A stretch of DNA of 39,715 nucleotides from Deltaproteobacteria bacterium (lineage in GTDB: Bacteria; Desulfobacterota; Syntrophia; Syntrophales; UBA5619): positions 1 to 39,715 of the forward strand of contig JAJFUM010000213.1 in assembly GCA_021372415.1 (NCBI GenBank). Reading direction: 5' to 3'. The position numbers were made by a program, and so were the translations under genes. Numbering within the stretch: position 1 is the stretch's first letter; the number at the start of each line of letters is the position of its first letter. Shown here in pieces: positions 7,420 through 15,123 of this stretch. Below the pieces are notes generated by a model that was not told where the DNA came from, did not search any database, and was given only the letters and a program-made list of their open reading frames with translations.

Positions 7420-9449
7420 AACCCAAAAATCCATCGGTGAAAATGCCGCCCCTCCCCAGGGAGAAAGCGGCTGGAAGGGCGAAGAAATCCTCAGGCCCCC
7501 GGGGTTCACGAGCCGCCGTGCCACCCCCGCCGGGCACGGAAGGACGCCCGTCCCCCTTCGGCAGGACCTTTTGGGTCGGCGTCGTTCTGGTCGTTCTGAC
7601 CGTGGCGGTCTACGGGCAGACGGTCCAGCACGGCTTCATCAGCTTCGACGACGACGATTACATCACCAACAACGACGTGGTCCAGCGGGGGTTGACCTGG
7701 GAGGGCTTCCTCTGGGCCTTCTCGGCCCCCCACGTCTACAACTGGCACCCCCTGACCTGGCTCTCCCACATGCTCGACGTCCAGCTCTTCGGCCTGGATG
7801 CGGGGGGGCACCACCTGATGAGCCTCCTCTTTCATCTCGCCAATACCCTGCTGCTCTTTATCGTCCTCAGGTCGATGACGGGGGCCCTCTGGCGGAGCGG
7901 CTTCGTGGCCGCCCTCTTCGCCCTGCACCCCCTGCACGTGGAATCGGTGGCCTGGGTGGCCGAACGGAAGGATGTCCTGAGCACCCTGTTTTGGATGCTC
8001 ACGCTCTGGTGCTATCTCGCCTATGTCCGAAAACCAGGCCTCCGCCGCTACTGGCCGGTCCTCCTCTGCTTCGCCCTGGGCCTCCTGGCCAAGCAGATGG
8101 CGGTGACCCTCCCCTTCGTCCTGCTCCTTCTGGATTACTGGCCGCTGAAGCGCCTGGGCCCCGAGGCCCCGGGCCCCTTCCAATCGAAGCCCCCTTCGGA
8201 GGGAAGACCCCCAGTTCCTCGACCAGACGCCGTAACCGACGGCGGCCCCGGAGACTCCGCGGCCCTTTCCGATTGGCGCCGTACCGTCCCCCTGATCAGG
8301 GAGAAACTCCCCCTCTTCGCCCTGGCCGCTATGGCCAGCGTCCTGATCTATCTCGTCCAGGCCGAAACGGGTCTCGTGAAATCCGCGGAGGCATTTCCCC
8401 TTTCGGTGCGCCTGGAAAACGCCCTTTATTCTTACGCGGCCTATCTCTTCAAGGCGTTCCTCCCGGTCCACCTGGCCGTCTTCTACCCCCACCCGGGGAC
8501 GGCCCTTCCCCTCTGGAAGGCGGCTGGCGCGGCTGCTCTGCTCCTGCTGATCACCGCCCTCGTCCTGTGGCGCAGGAAGGCCTACCTCGCCGTGGGATGG
8601 TTCTGGTACCTGGGAACGCTGGTCCCGGTCATCGGCCTCGTGCAGGTGGGCCTTCAGGGAATGGCGGACCGCTACACCTACATCCCGCTGATCGGCATCT
8701 TCATCATGGCCGCCTGGGGGATCCCGGAGTTGGTCGCCAGGTGGCCCTCACGGAAGGTCGTCCTGCCCGCAGCCGCCGTGGCCGTCATCGCCGCACTGGC
8801 GATCATGACCTGGTTCCAGGCGGGAACCTGGCGAAGCAACGTCGCCCTCTACCGCCATGCCGTGGAGGTCACCACCGGCAACGCCTGGGCCGAATACAAC
8901 CTCGGTCTGGCCCTGACGATCGAGGGCCGTCAGAGGGAGGCCGTCCCCCATTTCCAGGAGGCCATCCGCCTGAAGCCCGGCAACCTGAATGCCATCCTGA
9001 ATCTCGGTGCAATCCAGGCCGGTCAGAGGGATTTCGCCTCGGCCCGGGCCAGTTTCAACCGGGTTCTGGAACTCAGTCCGGGACATGCCGAGGCGCTGAA
9101 GAATCTCTCGCTGCTTCTCATCATGCAGGACGATCTCGCCGAGGCGGCCGCCCGCCTCCAGACCCTCCGCCGGGTCCGTCCCGACAGCCCGGAGGGGTGG
9201 TTTCTGACGGGTCTGCTCGACTCCAGGCGCGGAAAACCCGCCGATGCAGAGGCCGACTTCCGAAGGGCCATCAATCTGCGGCTCGATTACGCGGAGGCCC
9301 ACACCAATCTGGCCATCCTCCTGGCCGAGCAGGGACGCCTCAAGGAGGCGATCGTCCACTTCAGGGAGGCCGTCCGGATCCGGCCGGACGACCGCGAGGC
9401 GGCCAGGAATCTGGAAATGGCGTTGGGCGAAGCCAAAACAGGCCGTTAG
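7416..9449 (+). CDS. TMTC-like membrane protein with C-terminal TPR repeats (paralogue 1)
   Basis: The 677-residue protein has a Pro/Lys/Arg-rich cytoplasmic N-terminus of about 48 residues and then many membrane segments. FDDDDYI lies at residues 77-83 in the first external loop. Next comes NWHPLTWLSHMLD, and then HPLHVESVAWVAERKDVLS. These match the layout of eukaryotic TMTC O-mannosyltransferases and their bacterial relatives: a GT-C fold with an acidic first loop and a TPR tail. Five or more TPR units follow at about residues 489-670 (AEYNLGLALTIEGRQREAV and so on). The start overlaps the previous gene by ATGA. Activity and acceptor are unknown; the family link is from motifs and architecture. 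Confidence 0.75.
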   Translation: MKPKNPSVKMPPLPREKAAGRAKKSSGPRGSRAAVPPPPGTEGRPSPFGRTFWVGVVLVVLTVAVYGQTVQHGFISFDDDDYITNNDVVQRGLTWEGFLWAFSAPHVYNWHPLTWLSHMLDVQLFGLDAGGHHLMSLLFHLANTLLLFIVLRSMTGALWRSGFVAALFALHPLHVESVAWVAERKDVLSTLFWMLTLWCYLAYVRKPGLRRYWPVLLCFALGLLAKQMAVTLPFVLLLLDYWPLKRLGPEAPGPFQSKPPSEGRPPVPRPDAVTDGGPGDSAALSDWRRTVPLIREKLPLFALAAMASVLIYLVQAETGLVKSAEAFPLSVRLENALYSYAAYLFKAFLPVHLAVFYPHPGTALPLWKAAGAAALLLLITALVLWRRKAYLAVGWFWYLGTLVPVIGLVQVGLQGMADRYTYIPLIGIFIMAAWGIPELVARWPSRKVVLPAAAVAVIAALAIMTWFQAGTWRSNVALYRHAVEVTTGNAWAEYNLGLALTIEGRQREAVPHFQEAIRLKPGNLNAILNLGAIQAGQRDFASARASFNRVLELSPGHAEALKNLSLLLIMQDDLAEAAARLQTLRRVRPDSPEGWFLTGLLDSRRGKPADAEADFRRAINLRLDYAEAHTNLAILLAEQGRLKEAIVHFREAVRIRPDDREAARNLEMALGEAKTGR

Positions 9450-9486
9450 GCAGAGTCCGTTATCAGGGAAGACAGAGGCTTGATCC

Positions 9487-11649
9487 ATGCAGAGCATTGT
9501 GGTTGAACGATCTCCTTTCACGGCACCCCGCCGGGCTGTTATCACGCTTCTGCTGGTGCTTATAACACTTGCGGCCTTTTGGCAGGTTTACCAGTTTGAT
9601 TTCGTCAACTACGACGACGACCGATACGTGTTTCACAACCCCCATGTCAACACCGGCCTTAAACCGGAAAATATCACCTGGGCATTCCAGACCATGCACA
9701 CCGGCAACTGGCATCCCTTGACCTGGCTCTCGCTGATGCTCGACGGTCAGTTCTTCGGATCGCACGCCGGCGGGTATCACACGGTCAACCTGTTCTTTCA
9801 TCTTTTAAACACCCTGTTGGTCTATATGGTCCTCCAGACCATGACTGGTGCACCGTGGCGAAGCGCCGCCGTTTCGGCCCTGTTTGCGGTCCATCCCCTT
9901 CACATTGAATCCGTGGCCTGGATCTCCGAAAGAAAGGACGTCCTGAGCACATTTTTCATGCTGCTGACGCTCCTGGCCTACGTACGTTACACCAGGCGGC
10001 CAAGCTGCAGGACTTACCTGCCTGTCGTTATCGGCTTCGCCCTGGGCCTCCTGGCCAAGCCCATGGTCGTGACCCTGCCGTTCATCCTGCTTCTGATGGA
10101 CTATTGGCCGCTGAAGCGGTTTGGCCATGATACCGGATCGATCCCTCAAACGGAGGGCCAGGGTCCCACAAAAACCATCGGCCAACTCCTCTATGAAAAA
10201 CTGCCGCTCTTCGGCTTGACAATCCTGTCCATCATCGTAACCCTATCCGCTCAAAGGGCAGAAATCGTCACAATGCAGTATCTGCCTCTGTCGTTCCGCA
10301 TGTCCAACGCCGTGGTCTCCTATGGGGAATACTTGACAAAAACCATCTGGCCACTCCCCCTGGCTGTTCTTTATCCTCACCCGGAAAGGATCCTACTCTG
10401 GCAGACAATCGGGTCTGCCGCCGCACTGGCGGTCATCACAGCAGCGGCGGTCCGGACGGCCAGAAGCTACCCCTATCTTCTGGTCGGGTGGCTCTGGTAT
10501 CTCGGGACACTCGTTCCCGTCATCGGGATCGTCCAGGTCGGCGTGCAGGCGATGGCCGATCGTTATACCTATATCCCCCTGATCGGCCTGTTCATCGCAG
10601 CCGTATGGCTGCTTTCCGATTGGACCGACCGAGCCGTCTATCGCAAATACCTCCTTCCAGCCTTTGGTATTGCGGTGATTCTCCTCTTCTTTGCGCTCAC
10701 ACGGACCCAACTCGGCCACTGGAGGAACAGCCAAGCCCTTTTCAGCCACGCCCTGTCTGTAACAAAGAACAATTACGTCATGCACACCAACATGGGTGCA
10801 CTCCTGGCCCTCCAGGGGAATGGACAGAACGCCATATCCCATTACCAGGAAGCCCTTAAGATCCGACCGGGCGACCCAGAGACAAATTATAATTTGGGAA
10901 ACATCCTGATGAGGCAGGGAAGATTCAAAGAGGCCATCCCCTATTTCCAGAAGACCCTGCAAAGCAAACCGGCCTTCGCTGTGGCCCACAACAATTTAGG
11001 AATCGCATTCGGCCAGTCCGGCGACCATGAGCGGGCGTTGGAACATTTCCGAGAGGCCGTCAGACTCGATCCCGATTATACCGAGGCGAAGGGTAATTTG
11101 ACATATGCCCTCGAACAGGCGGGCAATTCCAAATCGAACCGCCCTGGGAGCGCGCCTGCCGAACCGACCCAAGACGACCGTAAGACGGCCGACGAGCAGG
11201 TCAAGGCCGGAACATCCCTCGTGGCAAAAGGTGACCTTGCTGGCGCGATTGACCATTTCAGGGAGGCGGTGAGGCTGAACCCAGATCATTACGAGGCAAA
11301 CGTCCACCTGGGATTGTCCCTCGCGCACCAGCGGAATTTCGCCGAAGCCATCCCCTGTTTCAGAAAAGCGATTCAGATCAACTCGAAGCGGCCCGAAATT
11401 TACAACAGTCTAGGCGTGGCGTTGGCCAATACGGGAAAGATCGAAGAGGCGATTGGTTATTTGAAGAAGGCGATTCAAGTGGATCCTGATTTCGCAAAGG
11501 CCCATAACAGTCTCGGGGTCATCCTGGCCAAAAGCGGGAAAATTGATGAAGCGCTGTCGCATCTTCAGGAAGCGGTGAGGCTACAGCCTGATTACCCCGA
11601 AGCGAAAAAGAATCTGGAGATCGTACGGAGCATCAAGGCCGGTCAGTAA
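9487..11649 (+). CDS. TMTC-like membrane protein with C-terminal TPR repeats (paralogue 2)
   Basis: This 720-residue protein is a paralogue of the preceding gene product. It shares YDDDRY (residues 42-47), NWHPLTWLSLMLD, HPLHIESVAWISERKDVLS and the MADRYTYIPLIG segment. It lacks the long basic N-terminus and starts with membrane segment 1 at about residue 17. The TPR tail is in two blocks, about residues 429-541 and 568-715, joined by a Ser/Pro/Asp-rich linker (SNRPGSAPAEPTQDD). Codon use is visibly more AT-rich than in the neighbour, hinting at separate origin. AGAGG lies 8 nt before the ATG. It is probably a GT-C transferase or protein-docking partner in the same pathway, which is inference. 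Confidence 0.75.
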   Translation: MQSIVVERSPFTAPRRAVITLLLVLITLAAFWQVYQFDFVNYDDDRYVFHNPHVNTGLKPENITWAFQTMHTGNWHPLTWLSLMLDGQFFGSHAGGYHTVNLFFHLLNTLLVYMVLQTMTGAPWRSAAVSALFAVHPLHIESVAWISERKDVLSTFFMLLTLLAYVRYTRRPSCRTYLPVVIGFALGLLAKPMVVTLPFILLLMDYWPLKRFGHDTGSIPQTEGQGPTKTIGQLLYEKLPLFGLTILSIIVTLSAQRAEIVTMQYLPLSFRMSNAVVSYGEYLTKTIWPLPLAVLYPHPERILLWQTIGSAAALAVITAAAVRTARSYPYLLVGWLWYLGTLVPVIGIVQVGVQAMADRYTYIPLIGLFIAAVWLLSDWTDRAVYRKYLLPAFGIAVILLFFALTRTQLGHWRNSQALFSHALSVTKNNYVMHTNMGALLALQGNGQNAISHYQEALKIRPGDPETNYNLGNILMRQGRFKEAIPYFQKTLQSKPAFAVAHNNLGIAFGQSGDHERALEHFREAVRLDPDYTEAKGNLTYALEQAGNSKSNRPGSAPAEPTQDDRKTADEQVKAGTSLVAKGDLAGAIDHFREAVRLNPDHYEANVHLGLSLAHQRNFAEAIPCFRKAIQINSKRPEIYNSLGVALANTGKIEEAIGYLKKAIQVDPDFAKAHNSLGVILAKSGKIDEALSHLQEAVRLQPDYPEAKKNLEIVRSIKAGQ

Positions 11650-11710
11650 CTGTCGGCGATATCGTTTTCACCAACCCCCTGTCCCTTTACCCCTGGCATC
11701 AAATTCGCTA

Positions 11711-11739
11711 TTGACATCCCGGGAATTATGTTTTAAGGT
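11711..11739 (+). promoter_or_regulatory. candidate promoter upstream of a hairpin-terminated segment
   Basis: TTGACA, a 17-nt spacer and TAAGGT form a promoter-like pair with a perfect -35 and a weak -10. A transcript from here would reach the terminator at 11919-11952 after about 200 nt, so it could be a small RNA or an attenuated leader. Confidence 0.3.
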
Positions 11740-11918
11740 CCGGCCAATTTCGTCATTGGGGTTTCCTTAAAATGAACGGTATCTTGAGAAGGGCTGCCTG
11801 TACTGTTTGGAATTGGCTTTGCCGGGGCCTCCTGTTGCGCCTCTCCCTTCTTAGGATGGGCCAAGACCCATCCTCCCTCGTTTTTAGGAACAGTTGACCC
11901 CGAAAAAAAACGTATCCT

Positions 11919-11952
11919 AAAGGCCATGGGTGAGAAAAACCATGGCCTTTTT
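11919..11952 (+). terminator. Rho-independent terminator, 11-bp stem
   Basis: AAAGGCCATGG (11919-11929) pairs perfectly with CCATGGCCTTT (11940-11950) over a 10-nt loop, ending in a run of five T. It would end transcription from the TMTC-like operon or from the local promoter at 11711. Five A at the 5' side would allow weaker function in reverse. Confidence 0.8.
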
Positions 11953-12044
11953 CGTTAGGGGGATCGCAACGCGCACCGGTCCGATGTCGGAACAGGGCCC
12001 GCAGCGAACCAGGAAGTCAACATGGACCGATTGAGGAACACGCT

Positions 12045-12611
12045 ATGCACGAAGTGATATGGCACGGCCGAGGCGGACAGGGCGTCGTCATCGCCGCGCA
12101 GATCCTGGCCGAATCGGCCTATCTCCAGGGATTCAAAGGGGTCACGTCGGCCCCGACCTTCGGCCCGGAGCGGCGGGGCGCGCCGCTGACCGCCTCGACG
12201 AGGATCTCCGACACCCCGATCCGGACCTTTTCCCAGATCGACAAGGCGGACATCGCCGTCGTCCTCGACCCCTCTCTCTTCGGGGTGGTGAACATCCTGG
12301 GAACCCTCAAGCCCAGGGGGCTGCTCGTCATCAACACCCCCCAGAAGGCGGAAGAGGTCGATGTCCCTGGCTGCATCGCGATCGCCACGGCGGATGCGGC
12401 GGCCATCGCGATCCGTTTTCACCTTCTCAAGGAGGGGGCGCCGTTGGTAAACACCCCGATGCTTGGGGTCCTCTCGAAGGCCTCCAACCTCGTCTCGATC
12501 GAACACCTGGAGAAGGGACTCAAGTGGAAGCTGTCGGGCACGGCTGCCGCGACGAACATCGCGGCGCTCCGGGCCGCTTACGAAGAGGCCTCCATCAAGA
12601 CCATTGCATGA
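12045..12611 (+). CDS. porC: 2-oxoacid:ferredoxin oxidoreductase, gamma subunit
   Basis: The 188-residue product is the gamma (PorC/KorC-type) subunit of a 2-oxoacid:ferredoxin oxidoreductase. The family signature GRGGQGVVIAAQILAESAYL is at residues 8-27 and is followed by APTFGPERRGAP. This domain contributes to CoA binding and assembly of the complex. It is the first gene of a gamma-delta-alpha-beta operon; GAGGA lies 9 nt before the ATG. The stop codon overlaps an in-frame ATG of the delta gene. Four-subunit enzymes with this order are usually pyruvate synthases, but branched-chain 2-oxoacids are possible substrates. Confidence 0.9.
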   Translation: MHEVIWHGRGGQGVVIAAQILAESAYLQGFKGVTSAPTFGPERRGAPLTASTRISDTPIRTFSQIDKADIAVVLDPSLFGVVNILGTLKPRGLLVINTPQKAEEVDVPGCIAIATADAAAIAIRFHLLKEGAPLVNTPMLGVLSKASNLVSIEHLEKGLKWKLSGTAAATNIAALRAAYEEASIKTIA

Positions 12612-12628
12612 AAACCGAAAGGCACGTT

Positions 12629-12922
12629 ATGGAACGAAAAGACGACAACATCTCCGCCATGTGCAAACCGGCCGTCGGTGAGGCGGGGAAAACCGGGGAC
12701 TGGCGGGACGCCACCCCGGTCATCGATCCCGCCAAGTGCATCGCCTCGGTCAAAAACCGGCCTGCCTGCTTTCTCTGCTGGCTCTACTGTCCGGAAGGGA
12801 TCGTCACCGCCGGCGTCCCGGTCAAGATCGACCTCGAATACTGCAAGGGATGCGGCATCTGCGCCGAGGAGTGTCCCGCCAAGGCGATCACGATGGTGAT
12901 GCACGAGGAGGGCGGCAAATGA
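12629..12922 (+). CDS. porD: 2-oxoacid:ferredoxin oxidoreductase, delta (2[4Fe-4S] ferredoxin) subunit
   Basis: The product carries two [4Fe-4S] clusters that pass electrons from the catalytic subunits to ferredoxin. From the start used here the cysteines are C37, C47, C50, C54 and C72, C75, C78, C82. The second set is the normal C-x2-C-x2-C-x3-CP. The first is C-x9-C-x2-C-x3-CP, with about seven extra residues (SVKNRPA) where PorD normally has two. ATG 12629 has AAAGG 6 nt upstream and gives 97 residues. ATG 12608 overlaps the gamma stop and would give 104 residues, but has no clear ribosome binding site. The stop overlaps the alpha ATG. Confidence 0.9.
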   Translation: MERKDDNISAMCKPAVGEAGKTGDWRDATPVIDPAKCIASVKNRPACFLCWLYCPEGIVTAGVPVKIDLEYCKGCGICAEECPAKAITMVMHEEGGK

Positions 12923-14127
12923 GCGGCAATGTCCAGATCATGACCGGCAATTCGGCCGCCGCTTACGGCGTGAAGCTCTGCAAGGTCCAGGTCGTCTCCG
13001 CCTATCCGATCACCCCGCAGACCTCGGTCACCGAGACGATCGCCAACTGGGTTGAGCGCGGCGAACTGAAGGCGGAATACGTCCGGGTGGAAAGCGAGCA
13101 CTCGGTGATGACGGTCTGTGTGGCGGCCTCCACCGTCGGCGCCCGGGTCTTCACCTCGACCTCGTCGCACGGCCTTCTGTATATGCACGAGCAGCTCCAC
13201 TGGGCGGCGGGTTCCCGCCTGCCCATCGTCATCTGCTGTGTGAACCGCGGCGTCGGCGCTCCCTGGTCGATTTTCAACGACCAGCAGGACTCCATCGCGC
13301 AACGCGACACCGGATGGATCCAGATCTACTGCCGCGACAATCAGGAGATCCTCGACTCGGTGATCCAGGCCTACCGGATCGCCGAGGAGGTCTACTGCCC
13401 CGTCATGGTCTGCTACGACGGCTTTGTCCTGTCCCACACCATGATGCCGGTCGAGATTCCCGACGCCGAGAAGGTCTGCGAATATCTGCCCCCCTACAAG
13501 CCCCACACGATCCTGTGCCCCGAAGATCCCCGGAACATCAATCCGGTCATCTTCCCCTGGCAGAGGCGGGATGCGGAGGGAGTCCTCCGGGACGGCTATA
13601 TGGACATGCGCTTCAAGCTGCAGCATGCGCTCGAGGCCTCGCATGACGTGATCGTCAGGGCCAGCCTTGAGTTCGCGGAGCGCTTCGGCCGGAACCACAA
13701 CGGGATGCTCTGGGACTACAGGACCGACGATGCCGAGGTCCTCATCGTCGGCATCGGGTCGATCGCCACCGAGGCCACGGCGGCGGCGGACCTCCTCCGC
13801 GAGGGGGGAATCCGGGCCGGCGTCGTCGGGCTCCGGGTCTACCGCCCCTTTCCCCGCGAGGAAGTCCGGGAGGCCTTCCGGAGCGCCCCGGCCATCGTCG
13901 TCTTCGAGAAGGACATCAGCTACGGCTACGAGGGGGCGCTTTGCGCCGACATCAAGGCAGCCCTCTACGGGACCGGCATCGCTGCACCGATTCACAATTT
14001 CATCGCAGGTCTCGGCGGCCGCGACGTGAAGGCCAGCGAGTTGGCCGAGGCGGTCCGTTCCTCCCTGTCGGCCATCGCGGGAGGCACGAGGGAGCGGCAG
14101 ACCTGGCTGAACTGCGTCACGGAGTAG
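12919..14127 (+). CDS. porA: 2-oxoacid:ferredoxin oxidoreductase, alpha subunit
   Basis: The 402-residue alpha subunit carries the pyrimidine-binding half of the thiamine diphosphate site and domain II. Visible family features are SAYPITPQTSVTETIANW near residue 30, RVESEHSVMTVCVAAS, and FTSTSSHGLLYMHE. The C-terminal half contains LIVGIGSIATEA and VGLRVYRPFP, the transketolase C-like domain. AGGAGG lies 8 nt before the ATG, which overlaps the delta stop by 4 nt. With beta it decarboxylates a 2-oxoacid to acyl-CoA, reducing ferredoxin, or runs in reverse for CO2 fixation. Substrate is assigned to pyruvate with moderate confidence only. Confidence 0.92.
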   Translation: MSGNVQIMTGNSAAAYGVKLCKVQVVSAYPITPQTSVTETIANWVERGELKAEYVRVESEHSVMTVCVAASTVGARVFTSTSSHGLLYMHEQLHWAAGSRLPIVICCVNRGVGAPWSIFNDQQDSIAQRDTGWIQIYCRDNQEILDSVIQAYRIAEEVYCPVMVCYDGFVLSHTMMPVEIPDAEKVCEYLPPYKPHTILCPEDPRNINPVIFPWQRRDAEGVLRDGYMDMRFKLQHALEASHDVIVRASLEFAERFGRNHNGMLWDYRTDDAEVLIVGIGSIATEATAAADLLREGGIRAGVVGLRVYRPFPREEVREAFRSAPAIVVFEKDISYGYEGALCADIKAALYGTGIAAPIHNFIAGLGGRDVKASELAEAVRSSLSAIAGGTRERQTWLNCVTE

Positions 14128-14143
14128 AACGGGAGAAGAAGAA

Positions 14144-15046
14144 ATGCCGGAAAAACTCTTTAAAGTGAACACCGAAGAATATATCCTGCCGGGGAACCGG
14201 GCCTGCCAGGGCTGCGGCCTGACGCTCGCCTACCGGTACATCCTCAAGGCCCTGAGGGGGAACACGATCATGACGGTCCCGGCGAGTTGCCTGACCGTCC
14301 TCCACGGCCTCTACCCCATCACCTCCGTCGAGGTTCCCTGCCTGAACTGCACCTTCGCCAGTACCGCGGCCTCGGCCTCGGGGCTGGTCGCGGGACTGGC
14401 CGCCCTGAATCGCAGCGACACCACAGTCGTCGCCATGGCCGGAGACGGGGGGACCTTCGACATCGGGATCCAGGCCCTATCCGGGGCCGCCGAACGGTCG
14501 ACGGACTTCATCTACGTCTGCTACGACAACGAGGCCTATATGAACACGGGAACGCAGCGTTCCAGCGCCACCCCGGCGGGGGCACTGACCACGACGACGC
14601 CCGTGCTCACCAAGCAGCAGGGAAAGAAGGACATGATGAAGATCATGGAGGGGCACGATATCCCGTACCTGGCCACCTGCACCCCCTCCTTCCCCCTCGA
14701 CCTCTACGACAAGTTCGTCAAGGCCAAGAGGATCAAGGGGACGCGCTATATCCAGATCGCAACCCCCTGTCCTCCGGGCTGGGTCTACCCGCCCAAGGAC
14801 ACGGTCAAGATCGGCCGGCTCGCCGTGGAGACGGGGATCGTCGTCCTCTATGAGATCGAAAACGGGAAGTTCCGCTTTACCGGCCGGAGCAAGACCCTGG
14901 CCGAAAAGGGGAACCCCGCCCCGGTGATCAACTTCGTGGAGCGGCAGGGCCGCTTCAAGAAGATGAGCATGGAGCAACTCGGCCACCTCCAGCGGTGGGT
15001 CAACAGTCGATGGGCGGAGTACCTCAAACGGGCGGAGGCATCCTGA
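14144..15046 (+). CDS. porB: 2-oxoacid:ferredoxin oxidoreductase, beta (ThDP-binding) subunit
   Basis: The 300-residue beta subunit binds the diphosphate of thiamine diphosphate and one [4Fe-4S] cluster. The ThDP motif begins with GDG at residues 100-102 and ends with N129 (YDNEAYMNTGTQ). Cluster-ligand candidates are C21 and C24 (ACQGCG) and further conserved Cys in VPCLNC and ATPCPPGW. GGGAG lies 8 nt upstream of the ATG. It is the last gene of the operon and is followed by a 16-bp hairpin. It belongs to the pyruvate/2-oxoisovalerate oxidoreductase beta family. Confidence 0.92.
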   Translation: MPEKLFKVNTEEYILPGNRACQGCGLTLAYRYILKALRGNTIMTVPASCLTVLHGLYPITSVEVPCLNCTFASTAASASGLVAGLAALNRSDTTVVAMAGDGGTFDIGIQALSGAAERSTDFIYVCYDNEAYMNTGTQRSSATPAGALTTTTPVLTKQQGKKDMMKIMEGHDIPYLATCTPSFPLDLYDKFVKAKRIKGTRYIQIATPCPPGWVYPPKDTVKIGRLAVETGIVVLYEIENGKFRFTGRSKTLAEKGNPAPVINFVERQGRFKKMSMEQLGHLQRWVNSRWAEYLKRAEAS

Positions 15047-15053
15047 ACCCAAA

Positions 15054-15087
15054 CAAAGCCCCCTCCTGCAGGCAGGAGGGGGCTTTG
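15054..15087 (+). terminator. 16-bp stem hairpin after the ferredoxin oxidoreductase operon
   Basis: CAAAGCCCCCTCCTGC (15054-15069) pairs perfectly with GCAGGAGGGGGCTTTG (15072-15087). The T tract is only TTT, so termination may be weak or bidirectional. It stands between the converging porB and waaA genes and would serve both. Confidence 0.7.
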
Positions 15088-15123
15088 TCATTTCCCCGAT
15101 TCACAACCTCGCTTATTCCCGGA

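Larger units (their letters stand above)
11650..12044. other. 395-bp intergenic region before the ferredoxin oxidoreductase operon
   Basis: No convincing gene was found. The stretch is AT-richer than the surroundings. It contains TTGACA (11711-11716) with a 17-nt spacer to TAAGGT (11734-11739), an 8-bp hairpin AGGATGGG/CCCATCCT (11853-11874) and a strong terminator-like hairpin (11919-11952). A 41-codon frame from ATG 11772 has no ribosome binding site. Confidence 0.6.

Noticed and set aside
9022..11649. TPR-coding direct repeats as a CRISPR or DNA repeat array
   Set aside because: The periodicity is at the protein level (34-residue TPR units) and the DNA copies are divergent.
11772..11897. 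41-codon frame in the gap before the ferredoxin oxidoreductase operon
   Set aside because: No Shine-Dalgarno sequence before its ATG and no family resemblance; the minus-strand frame at 11733-11927 fails for the same reasons.
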